Of a DNA stretch of 12,786 nucleotides, positions 1-7,428 are shown piece after piece. Each line of letters opens with the position of its first letter. Within the stretch, counting starts at the first letter, position 1. The stretch is from the NCBI GenBank assembly GCA_006227785.1, contig SBFU01000174.1, positions 1-12,786 of the forward strand. Reading direction: 5' to 3'. Source of the stretch: Burkholderiales bacterium. Its GTDB lineage: Bacteria; Pseudomonadota; Gammaproteobacteria; Burkholderiales; Burkholderiaceae_C. The notes under the pieces were generated by a model. It worked only from the letters and a program-made list of their open reading frames with translations. It had not been told where the DNA came from and did not search any database. Made by a program: the position numbers and the translations under genes.

Positions 1-2627
1 TGGCGGTCTACTGCACCGCATGGACCTACTTTGGCAGCGTCGGGCGTGCCGCCAGTTCAGGGGTCTGGTTCCTGCCCATTTACCTGGGCCCCATGCTGGC
101 CATGGTCCTGGCCTGGATGGTGGTGCGCAAGATGATCCGCATCGCCAAGACCTACCGCATCACCTCGATCGCCGATTTCATCGCCAGCCGATACGGCAAG
201 AGCCCGGCGCTGGCGGGTCTGGTGACCCTGATCACGGTGGTGGGCATCGTGCCCTACATTGCGTTGCAGCTCAAGGCCATCTCCAGTGGCTATGCGCTGC
301 TCACCACGCCCCTGGGTTCACCCCAGGCCCACGGCCAGGCATGGTGGCAGGACGGGACGTTTTACGTGGCCTTGGCCCTGGCCGGCTTCACCATGGTTTT
401 TGGCGCCCGCCATCTGGACAGCACCGAGCGGCACGAGGGCATGGTGGCAGCCATCGCCTTCGAGTCGGTGATCAAGCTGATGGCCTTCCTGGCGGTCGGA
501 CTGTTCGTCAGCTTCGGCTTGTTCAGCAGTCCGTCCGAAATCTTCGCACAGGCCTGGGAAAGGCCCGAACTGCAACGCCTGCTGCAGTTCGGTCAGGGCC
601 AGCCTTTTGCCTACGCCCAGTGGTTCGGACTGATCCTGCTGGCCATGTTGTCGGTGATCTTTCTGCCGCGACAGTTCCAGGTGATGGTGGTGGAAAACGT
701 GGACGAACGACACCTGCGGCGTGCCGTCTGGGTGTTCCCCTTGTACCTTTTTCTGATCAACCTGTTCGTGCTGCCGATCGCCATGGGAGGGCTGCTGCAT
801 TTCGGCACCGGTGCCATGGATCCCGAGACCTTTGTCCTGTCGCTGCCGTTGTCGCAGGGCTACACCTTGCTGGCGCTGTTCGCTTTCGTCGGAGGCTTGT
901 CGGCCGCCACCGGCATGGTGATCGTGGAGGCCATCGCGGTCTCGACCATGGTGTGCAACGACCTGGTCATGCCCTGGTTGCTGCGCATGCGTCGCTTCGG
1001 CGCGAGGGCCAGCGGCGACCTCACCGGTCTGTTGCTGGCCATTCGCCGTTTCGCCATTCTGGGCATTCTGCTGCTGGGTTACCTGTACTTCCACCTGGCC
1101 GGTGAAGCGTATGCCCTGGTGAGCATCGGCCTGATCAGTTTTGCCGCGGTGGCCCAGTTTGCGCCAGCGCTGCTGGGGGGCATGTACTGGAAAGGCGGAA
1201 CGCAACGCGGGGCGCTGGCTGGCCTGCTGCTGGGCTTTGCCCTCTGGGCGTACACGCTGATGCTCCCCTCGCTGGCCAAATCCGGCTGGCTGCTGGATGC
1301 CGACTTTCTGGAGCACGGTCTGCTGGGCTGGAGCCTGCTCAGGCCGGAGGCCCTGTTGGGCCTGTCCGGCCTGGACAACCTCACGCACTCTCTGTTCTGG
1401 AGCCTGCTGGGGAACATCGGTGCCTATGTGGGCGTGTCACTCTGGCGCTCGCCGACGGCCAGCGAGACCAGTCAGGCCTTGCTGTTCGTCGACGTTTTCA
1501 ACCGCACGGCGTCCTCGCGCCCGGTGTTCTGGCAAGGCAAGGCCCAGGTATCGGCCCTGCTGCCGCTGGCCGGTCGTTTCCTGGGCGTGGAGCAGGCCCG
1601 GCGGCTGTTTGCCGACTATGCGCGGCGCGTGGGCGTCGGCGGTGTGGACCAGATTCCTGCCGATGCGCGGCTGGTGCAATTTGTGGAAACCCAGCTGGCA
1701 GGGGCCATCGGCAGCGCCTCGGCGCGGGTGATGGTGGCCTCGGTGGTGGAGGAAGAACCGCTGGACATCGACGACGTGATGCGCATCCTGGACGAGGCCT
1801 CGCAGTTGCGGGCCTACTCGCATGCGCTGGAAGAAAAGTCCCATTCGCTGGAACGGGCCACAGCCGAACTGCGCCAGGCCAACGACCAGCTCAAGAGCCT
1901 GGACCGTCTCAAGGACGACTTCATGTCGTCGGTGACCCACGAACTGCGCACGCCCTTGACCTCGATCAGGGCCTTTTCCGAACTGATGCGGGATGATCCT
2001 GACATGGCGACGGAGCAACGCCAGCAGTTTCTGGGCATCATCGTCACGGAGACCGAGCGGCTGAGCCGGCTGGTGAACCAGGTTCTGGACATGGCCAAGA
2101 TCGAGGCCGGCCATGCCGAATGGCACACGGACGACATCGACATGAAGGAGTTGCTGGAGCAGGCGGTCAGCACCATGGCCGAAACCTTTCGGGAAGGGGG
2201 GGTGCGCACGGAGCTGGACCTGCAAGCACCGGGACGCCCCGTGCGTGCGGATGCCGACCGCATCACCCAGGTGGTGTTGAACCTGCTGTCCAACGCCGCG
2301 AAATACGCACCCAGGGGGAGCGGGGTGGTGTCGGTGCGGCTGCGACACGATGCAGGCGGTGTGCGCGTGGAAGTGCAGGACAACGGACCGGGCATCGCTG
2401 CGGACCAGCACGCCATGGTGTTCGAACGCTTTCGCCAGGTGTCGGGCGACCACCACTACCGTCCTGGCGGAACGGGTCTGGGCCTGCCCATCAGTCGCCA
2501 GATCGTCAACCATTTTGGCGGCGATCTGTGGTTGGACTCCGTGCCAGGCCAGGGCGCGTGTTTTGGTTTCTCGCTGCCGTGGGAACCCGTTGAAGATGAC
2601 AGAGACAAGAGGAGAACAGACCCATGA
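1..2627 (+). CDS. SSS-symporter/histidine kinase fusion sensor (CbrA/CrbS-like), 5' partial
   Basis: This is a membrane sensor kinase, truncated by the left window edge. The frame is open from base 3, so the first in-frame ATG (93) is internal; 874 residues are visible. Residues 1 to about 480 are hydrophobic and resemble the sodium/solute symporter fold with its first helices missing. About 485-590 resemble the STAC linker typical of transporter-kinase fusions, followed by a short coiled coil (about 590-640). The HisKA H-box [10 protein letters not shown] has its phospho-acceptor His at residue 646 (bases 1938-1940). The ATPase domain keeps the N-box (Asn764), the G1 motif DNGPGI (Asp793) and the G2 motif GTGLGL (near 823), so it should be an active kinase. 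I see no PAS domain, unlike classical CbrA. The stop overlaps the next start by 4 bp (ATGA), so the downstream receiver is its likely partner. The ligand is unknown; acetate or another small carboxylate or amino acid is inferred from the family. Confidence 0.93.
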   Translation, partial: AVYCTAWTYFGSVGRAASSGVWFLPIYLGPMLAMVLAWMVVRKMIRIAKTYRITSIADFIASRYGKSPALAGLVTLITVVGIVPYIALQLKAISSGYALLTTPLGSPQAHGQAWWQDGTFYVALALAGFTMVFGARHLDSTERHEGMVAAIAFESVIKLMAFLAVGLFVSFGLFSSPSEIFAQAWERPELQRLLQFGQGQPFAYAQWFGLILLAMLSVIFLPRQFQVMVVENVDERHLRRAVWVFPLYLFLINLFVLPIAMGGLLHFGTGAMDPETFVLSLPLSQGYTLLALFAFVGGLSAATGMVIVEAIAVSTMVCNDLVMPWLLRMRRFGARASGDLTGLLLAIRRFAILGILLLGYLYFHLAGEAYALVSIGLISFAAVAQFAPALLGGMYWKGGTQRGALAGLLLGFALWAYTLMLPSLAKSGWLLDADFLEHGLLGWSLLRPEALLGLSGLDNLTHSLFWSLLGNIGAYVGVSLWRSPTASETSQALLFVDVFNRTASSRPVFWQGKAQVSALLPLAGRFLGVEQARRLFADYARRVGVGGVDQIPADARLVQFVETQLAGAIGSASARVMVASVVEEEPLDIDDVMRILDEASQLRAYSHALEEKSHSLERATAELRQANDQLKSLDRLKDDFMSSVTHELRTPLTSIRAFSELMRDDPDMATEQRQQFLGIIVTETERLSRLVNQVLDMAKIEAGHAEWHTDDIDMKELLEQAVSTMAETFREGGVRTELDLQAPGRPVRADADRITQVVLNLLSNAAKYAPRGSGVVSVRLRHDAGGVRVEVQDNGPGIAADQHAMVFERFRQVSGDHHYRPGGTGLGLPISRQIVNHFGGDLWLDSVPGQGACFGFSLPWEPVEDDRDKRRTDP

Positions 2628-2998
2628 GCAAGAAAATCCTGATCGCCGATGACGAGCCGAACATCCTGATTTCGCTGGAGTTCCTGATGAAGCGCGAAGG
2701 CTACGAGGTGGTCGTGGCCAGGGACGGGCAGGAAGCCTTGGCGGCCATCGAAAAGGAGCGGCCGGCGCTGGTGCTGCTGGATGTGATGATGCCCGTGAAG
2801 ACCGGCTTTGACGTCTGCCACGAGGTGCGGGCCAGCGAGTCCCTGCGCGACACGCTGATCCTGATGCTCACCGCCAAGGGCCGGGATACCGATGTGGCCA
2901 AGGGTCTGGCGCTGGGTGCCAATGCCTACATGACCAAGCCTTTCTCGACCAAGGAGCTGGTGCAGAAGGTGCGCGACATGCTGGGTGAGGCCGCATGA
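2624..2998 (+). CDS. Single-domain response regulator (CheY-like receiver)
   Basis: This 124-residue protein is only a receiver domain. All key residues are present: acidic pair Asp9/Asp10, phospho-acceptor Asp53 in LLDVMMP, Thr83 in MLTAK, and Lys105 in TKPFS. There is no room for a DNA-binding or enzymatic output domain. The start codon overlaps the kinase stop codon, and an AGGAG ribosome site (2610-2614) lies 9 bases upstream inside the kinase gene, which supports both the start and translational coupling. It should take phosphate from the upstream hybrid-transporter kinase. Its target is not evident. It could act by docking on another protein, possibly the kinase-like exonuclease protein encoded 22 bases downstream. 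In CrbSR and CbrAB pairs the regulator carries a DNA-binding domain, so this partner is unlike those. Confidence 0.94.
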   Translation: MSKKILIADDEPNILISLEFLMKREGYEVVVARDGQEALAAIEKERPALVLLDVMMPVKTGFDVCHEVRASESLRDTLILMLTAKGRDTDVAKGLALGANAYMTKPFSTKELVQKVRDMLGEAA

Positions 2999-3007
2999 CG
3001 GCCGCAC

Positions 3008-3013
3008 GGAGGG
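3008..3013 (+). promoter_or_regulatory. Ribosome binding site deciding the start at 3021
   Basis: GGAGGG lies 7 bases before the ATG at 3021 but only 1 base before the ATG at 3015, and it is downstream of the in-frame GTG at 2985. The spacing favours 3021 as the start of the exonuclease fusion gene. Confidence 0.7.
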
Positions 3014-3020
3014 TATGGCC

Positions 3021-5222
3021 ATGAGCGGGCAACAGAGGACCGACCGCCGCCTGTGGTGGCTGCTGGGGGTGGCCGCCATCCTGTCCATCGGCTGGCTGCT
3101 GCTGACCTTTGCCCTGGTCGGCTCGACACTGGAGCCGGCCGCGCGATCGGGTGTGGCCGAGCTGCTGGGCGACCGGTGGCTGCTGATCTCATTGACCTGG
3201 GGTGGCGGTATGGCGGCCATTGCCTGGGCGCTCAAGCGATGGTTCGATCACTGGGTCACACCCTCGGTGCAGCTGGCCGAAGAGGCCCAGGTGCTGCTGC
3301 GCACCGATGTGGTCCGCGAGCTCAAGCCCAAGGGCAATGTCGAGACCAAGGTGCTCACCGACCTGTTCAACCAGCTGGTGGGGCAGCGCGAGGAGCTGCG
3401 TCGGCAGATGGACGACAAGGTGCGGGCTGCTGCCCAGGGCATCGAACAGGAGAAAAGCCGACTGGCCGCGCTCATGTCTGAGCTGACCCAGAGTGTGGTG
3501 GTCTGCAACCTCGATGGCCGCATCCTGCTCTACAACAACCGCGCCCGCATGCAGTTCAAGGCCTTGTCTCAGGCACCTGGCGTGGCGGGCGGTGCCGAGC
3601 TGATCGGCCTCGGGCGCTCGATCTATGCCGTGTTTGACCGCAAGCTGGTGGCGCATGCGCTGGACAACATCCAGCAGCGCATGTTGCGGGGTGCCGCCCA
3701 GCCTTCGGCACAGTTCGTGACCAGCACCGCAGCGGGTCAGCTGCTGAGGGTGCAGATGGCACCGGTGCGCTCGGTGCAGGCGCAGTTGGCCGAAGCGGCC
3801 GCCGACCGGGCCGAACTGACGGGCTTTGTGCTCATGCTCGACAACATCACCCGTGATTTCGAGGACGAGTCGGCCCGCGATCAGGTGTTGCACACGCTGA
3901 CGGAACGCAGCAGGGCGGCCCTGGCCAACATGCAGGCGGCACTGGACATGCTCGACTACCCTGACATCGAGCCTGCGATGAGGGAGCGCTTTCTGGGGGT
4001 GATCCGAGATGAGACCCGCGTCCTGGGTCAGCGGATCCAGGACGTCGAGAGCAACTCGGCCAGCAGCCTCAAGACGCGTTGGCCGCTGGAGGAAATGCTG
4101 GGTTCGGACCTGGTCGGCGCAGCCATCCGTCGCATAGAGACCATGACCGGCCTGCCGGCTTCGCCTGTGGATGTCGATGCCGCACTGTGGCTCAAGGTCG
4201 AGAGCTTCACGCTGATGCAGGCCCTGGTCTATCTGGCCGGGCGCCTGTCGGACGAATTTCAGGTCCGCTTTGTGCAGCTGCGCCTGTCGCCGGCCAGCGG
4301 AAGCGCCGGCAAGGCCCAGCTTGACCTGGTCTGGTCGGGCCAGGCCATGAGCACGGAAACCGTGATGAGCTGGGAAATGGACGCGATGAAGGTGGGCAAC
4401 GAGACCTTGCGCCTGACGGTTCGTGATGTGGTCGAGCGGCACGGCGGCGCGTTCTGGTTTGAGAGGGACCGCGCCAGCCACCAGGCTTTTTTCCGCTTCC
4501 TCTTGCCGCTGGCCAACCCGCAGGAACAGGCCGATGCCGCCACCTTCGTGCGCAACGAAAGCCGTCCCGAGTACTACGACTTCGACCTGTTCAAGATCAC
4601 CGAACAGACGCGCAGCCTGGATGACCGCAAGCTGTCGGATCTGGTCTACACGGTGTTTGACACCGAAACCACCGGCCTCAACCCCTCGGATGGCGACGAG
4701 ATCATCCAGATCGGAGCCACACGCATCGTCAACGGCAAGCTGTTGCGCCAGGAGTGCTTCGAGCAATTGGTGGATCCGCGGCGACCGATTCCGGCTGCGT
4801 CCATCCCGATCCATGGCATCCAGCCCGAGATGGTGGTGGGACAGCCGGTGATCGAGGATGTGCTGCCGGCCTTCCACGCGTTTGCGCAGGACACCGTGCT
4901 GGTGGCGCACAACGCGGCGTTCGACATGCGCTTTCTCCAGATCCAGGAGAAGAAGACCGGCATCGTTTTTGACCACCCGGTGCTGGACACCCTGCTGCTG
5001 TCGGCGGTGGTGCACCCCAATCAGGATTCACACCGGCTGGAGGCGATTGCCGAGCGCTTCAATGTCACCATCATTGGCCGCCACACCGCCATGGGCGACG
5101 CCATGGTGACCGCCGAGGTGCTGATCAAGCTCATTCCGCTGCTGGCGGAAAAGGGGATTCACACCCTGGGGCAGGCGCGGGAAGCCGCGCAGAAGACCTT
5201 CTACGCGCGGTTGAAGTACTGA
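3021..5222 (+). CDS. Membrane-anchored pseudokinase fused to DEDDh 3'-5' exonuclease (DnaQ/PolC epsilon-like)
   Basis: With the start at 3021 the protein has 733 residues. Order of parts: two transmembrane helices (about 11-33 and 53-71) with a short extracytoplasmic loop; a HAMP-like/coiled-coil stretch (about 75-150); a PAS-like region (about 150-280) containing the NLDGRILLYN stretch; a DHp-like helical pair (about 283-343) with no phospho-acceptor His motif; an ATPase-like fold (about 388-498) recognisable only by end features such as VVERHGG and FRFLLPL. The N-box Asn is replaced by Gly (YLAGRL), and the DxGxG and GxGLGL motifs are missing. The C-terminal domain (about 540-725) is a complete DEDDh exonuclease: FDTETTG (Asp547, Glu549), HNAAFD (Asp635), and His688/Asp693 in the GRHTAMGD stretch. 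It should cut nucleic acid or short oligonucleotides at the inner membrane face in response to a signal. It is the last gene of the kinase-receiver operon. Database labels such as 'DNA polymerase III epsilon' would mislead, because replicative DnaQ is a short soluble protein. Confidence 0.9.
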   Translation: MSGQQRTDRRLWWLLGVAAILSIGWLLLTFALVGSTLEPAARSGVAELLGDRWLLISLTWGGGMAAIAWALKRWFDHWVTPSVQLAEEAQVLLRTDVVRELKPKGNVETKVLTDLFNQLVGQREELRRQMDDKVRAAAQGIEQEKSRLAALMSELTQSVVVCNLDGRILLYNNRARMQFKALSQAPGVAGGAELIGLGRSIYAVFDRKLVAHALDNIQQRMLRGAAQPSAQFVTSTAAGQLLRVQMAPVRSVQAQLAEAAADRAELTGFVLMLDNITRDFEDESARDQVLHTLTERSRAALANMQAALDMLDYPDIEPAMRERFLGVIRDETRVLGQRIQDVESNSASSLKTRWPLEEMLGSDLVGAAIRRIETMTGLPASPVDVDAALWLKVESFTLMQALVYLAGRLSDEFQVRFVQLRLSPASGSAGKAQLDLVWSGQAMSTETVMSWEMDAMKVGNETLRLTVRDVVERHGGAFWFERDRASHQAFFRFLLPLANPQEQADAATFVRNESRPEYYDFDLFKITEQTRSLDDRKLSDLVYTVFDTETTGLNPSDGDEIIQIGATRIVNGKLLRQECFEQLVDPRRPIPAASIPIHGIQPEMVVGQPVIEDVLPAFHAFAQDTVLVAHNAAFDMRFLQIQEKKTGIVFDHPVLDTLLLSAVVHPNQDSHRLEAIAERFNVTIIGRHTAMGDAMVTAEVLIKLIPLLAEKGIHTLGQAREAAQKTFYARLKY

Positions 5223-5240
5223 CCCTGCCGGCCTGTCAGT
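5218..5240. terminator. Inverted repeat between convergent genes, possible bidirectional terminator
   Basis: ACTGAC (5218-5223) and GTCAGT (5235-5240) form a 6-bp stem with an 11-base GC-rich loop. It overlaps the stop codon of the exonuclease gene and abuts the stop codon of the opposing gene. There is no T-run on either side, so it is at best a weak intrinsic terminator. Confidence 0.3.
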
Positions 5241-7097
5241 TCACATCTTGTAGCGCTGACCCAGCACCGACTGGAGGGACTGGACAACCTGGAAGGCATC
5301 CTTGAGCTGGGTGCGTTCGAAGTTGGATATGTCGTCAGGATCCATGAAATTGTCGGGCGCCTGGCCTGAGCGGATCTGGCGCGCCTGGTGCTGGATGCGG
5401 GTAAAGGCCAGGAACTCCAGGGCGTCGCGCAGGTCGCGTGCGCTCTGTTCGCTGATGGCGCCTCCGGCGGCCGCGCTGGTCAGTCGGTCGTGCGTGTTCA
5501 CCGCCGTATCGCCGCCGGCGAGCGCATAGACGCGCGCCAGGTCCACGATGGGGACGATGCCGGTGTGCTTGAGGTCGATCTTGCCCTTGTGCTCACCGCT
5601 GCGGATGGTACTGATTCCCTTGAACATGCCCAGCGGGGGCGTGTGTGTCAGGGCATTGCCCACCATGTGGGCCAGGAAGATGCTGTTGCCCTTGGTCCGG
5701 TTCAACACATCGGCGCGCAAGCCGTCCAGCAACTCGTGCCTGCCGTACACCGCACGCAGGTCGAAGAACACGCAGGTGAGCATCAGCGCCTTGGGGTCCG
5801 GCTGCCCGGTCCAGCGGGCAAAGTACTCGGCCCAGCGGCGCCGCGGCTGGCGCCAGGTGTCGGTCATGGCCATCATCTCGCCCGGGCAATAGATGTAGCC
5901 GCAGGCGTCGAGACCGTCGCACACAAACTGGGCCAGCTCGCGGAAATAGGCGCCATGGGTGGCTTCGTCGAAGCGGTCATCCAGCACCAGGCAATTGTCC
6001 TGGTCGGATTTGGCGGTCTGCTCGTTGCGAGCCTGTGAACCGGCGGCGACCCAGACGTAGTCGACCGGCGGAGGCCCCAGCCGGAGCTCGGCCAGTTGCA
6101 GCAGGCGGCTGGTGATGGCGTCGGTGATGGCGGTGATGATGTGGCCGGTGCTGTAGGCCGATGCTTCTGCACCAGCCAGGTTCTGCTGCAGGCGCTTGAT
6201 CTTGGCCGCGGCGGCCTGCAGTCCTTCCACGCCCGACTGCTTGTAGATTTCACCCGCCAGATAGACCGCCGACGTGCTGTGCTGCTCGGTCAGGTCGGTG
6301 GCCGTGATCATGCCGGCGATGCGTTGCCCGTCCAGCACCGGCACGTGGTGGATGTTGTGTCGCGCCATCAGCAGCAAGGCGTCAAAAGCCGGGTTCTGCA
6401 CATCGATGCTCATCGGCGCCAGGGTGGCGATGTCCATGATGGGACGGCCGGTGTCCATGCCCGCTGCAATCACGCGGTTGCGCAGATCGCGGTCCGTGAT
6501 CAGTCCGAACAGGTGATCCTGCTCGACGATCAGGACGGAAGAGACACGCTTGTCTCGCATCACCGCGGCGGCTTCCTTGATGGTGGTCTGGGGTGGCAGC
6601 GTGATGGGCGGGCGCTTGATGAGTGCCCGCACCGGGGTCGTCATCAGATTGAGCGCCGGATCGGTGGTCGGGCTGGACCTGGTCTGGGTGCTGCTGCGGG
6701 TCGATTGGCTGTTGAACAGGTGGGCCAGCAAGGGCAACTCGGCCCCGATGCTGCTCAGCGTCTCGGTATCGAGAACGGCCCAGACGCTGTCGGTGACGGC
6801 CAGGCCCACGACCGCATCCAGCCCTTCGGCACTGGCGCCATCAAACCAGTCGCCCGCTTGCAGGGGAATCACCACTTCGCCTGACCCGTTGAGCAGGTCG
6901 ACCCGGCCTTCGACCAGCCAGTGGATATGCCCCACCCCGGACGCGGCCTCGCGCTGGCTGCCCGCCGGCTGGATGTCGGTTGGCAACTGCTCGGCCAGGC
7001 GCTGCTGATGGGCGGCAGACAGCCGACCCAGCCAGTGGTGGTTCCGGATGGCCTGGGTCAGGCGGGCGGGGTCAAACTGGGCAGATGGCGTGTGCAT
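5241..7097 (-). CDS. cNMP-fold / tandem CBS / DUF294 putative nucleotidyltransferase
   Basis: This is a 618-residue soluble protein with three parts. Residues about 12-125 resemble a cyclic-nucleotide-binding fold, but the cassette around GDWFDGAS lacks the Glu and Arg that hold cAMP. Two CBS repeats follow (about 151-206, ending GLITDRDLR, and about 212-272, with HHVPVLDGQRIAGMITATDL); CBS pairs usually bind adenine nucleotides. The DUF294 domain carries a Pol-beta-type nucleotidyltransferase signature: Gly353-Ser354, then Asp365-x-Asp367 (SDQD), with Asp446 in FFDLR as the likely third metal ligand. A helical C-terminal domain (about 475-610) completes the family architecture. The family is related to GlnD-type enzymes, so protein nucleotidylylation or nucleotide transfer is plausible; the substrate is unknown. 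It converges on the exonuclease gene with an 18-bp gap and is divergent from the symporter gene. The ATG at 7097 has no clear Shine-Dalgarno upstream, but no better start exists. Confidence 0.92.
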   Translation of the reverse strand: MHTPSAQFDPARLTQAIRNHHWLGRLSAAHQQRLAEQLPTDIQPAGSQREAASGVGHIHWLVEGRVDLLNGSGEVVIPLQAGDWFDGASAEGLDAVVGLAVTDSVWAVLDTETLSSIGAELPLLAHLFNSQSTRSSTQTRSSPTTDPALNLMTTPVRALIKRPPITLPPQTTIKEAAAVMRDKRVSSVLIVEQDHLFGLITDRDLRNRVIAAGMDTGRPIMDIATLAPMSIDVQNPAFDALLLMARHNIHHVPVLDGQRIAGMITATDLTEQHSTSAVYLAGEIYKQSGVEGLQAAAAKIKRLQQNLAGAEASAYSTGHIITAITDAITSRLLQLAELRLGPPPVDYVWVAAGSQARNEQTAKSDQDNCLVLDDRFDEATHGAYFRELAQFVCDGLDACGYIYCPGEMMAMTDTWRQPRRRWAEYFARWTGQPDPKALMLTCVFFDLRAVYGRHELLDGLRADVLNRTKGNSIFLAHMVGNALTHTPPLGMFKGISTIRSGEHKGKIDLKHTGIVPIVDLARVYALAGGDTAVNTHDRLTSAAAGGAISEQSARDLRDALEFLAFTRIQHQARQIRSGQAPDNFMDPDDISNFERTQLKDAFQVVQSLQSVLGQRYKM

Positions 7098-7172
7098 GGG
7101 CAGGAAGGCAGAAGTCGATCAGCACAATGCTACACCCCGGCCCGGGGACCACGGGGTAAACCCTTGACTGCA

Positions 7173-7186
7173 TTGATCTGCGTCAT
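7173..7186. promoter_or_regulatory. Possible FNR/ANR (CRP-family) binding site
   Basis: TTGAT-CTGC-GTCAT matches the FNR/ANR consensus TTGAT-N4-ATCAA at 8 of 10 specified bases, with a perfect left half. It lies about 240 bp before the proposed symporter start and 76 bp from the CBS/DUF294 start, so it could serve either gene. No well-placed -10 box confirms it. Confidence 0.35.
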
Positions 7187-7416
7187 GTTGAGCGTCTTCA
7201 CCCGCTGTGTTGGCGGTAAGCTAGAGGGATGGGACGCATCGGCCATGGCGGTCCTTCATGAACCACAAGAAAAGCGCGTTTCTGCCATGAGGCTCGGGCT
7301 CGAACCATACCGCTGCGATGGCAGCACGCTTCACACTACGGATCCGGGTGGGTCGACCTGGGGCCTTGCTGGCACGGGCGACCGGTCCGGTGACAGCGGC
7401 AGTGCTGTCGCGTTCT

Positions 7417-7420
7417 GGAG
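7417..7420 (+). promoter_or_regulatory. Ribosome binding site supporting a GTG start at 7429
   Basis: GGAG lies 8 bases upstream of the in-frame GTG at 7429. The alternative ATG at 7318 has no purine-rich site before it. Confidence 0.5.
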
Positions 7421-7428
7421 CTGAAGGC

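Larger units (their letters stand above)
7098..7428. promoter_or_regulatory. Divergent intergenic region between the CBS/DUF294 gene and the symporter gene
   Basis: These 331 bases should contain the promoters of both divergent genes. I see a perfect short palindrome, CCCCGG-C-CCGGGG (7135-7147), and an FNR/ANR-like box (7173-7186, listed separately). A TTGACT hexamer lies at 7164-7169, but no convincing -10 box is correctly spaced from it. No sigma-54 motif and no small gene (including the DUF4212 partner subunit) was found. An in-frame ATG at 7318 could extend the symporter, but the residues it adds look like translated non-coding DNA. Confidence 0.5.

Noticed and set aside
2985..3020. GTG start at 2985 for the exonuclease fusion gene
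   Set aside because: It lies inside the receiver gene and upstream of the ribosome site at 3008-3013, and the extra residues resemble no domain.
3189..5015. A 608-codon open frame on the - strand opposite the exonuclease fusion gene
   Set aside because: The product is His/Gln/Arg-rich without domains, while the + strand frame has an intact DEDDh domain. It is a GC-bias shadow.
4650..5222. Reading the exonuclease domain as the replicative DNA polymerase III epsilon subunit
   Set aside because: DnaQ is short, soluble and not fused to membrane sensor parts. The fusion and operon context point to a specialised signalling-linked nuclease.
7135..7147. CCCCGG-C-CCGGGG palindrome as a terminator or operator
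   Set aside because: It lies upstream of both divergent genes, has no T-run, and such GC palindromes are frequent by chance in DNA of this composition.
7098..7428. Sigma-54 promoter search (TGGCAC-N5-TTGC) in the divergent spacer
   Set aside because: A TGGCAC string occurs near 7370, but no matching -12 element stands at the required spacing.
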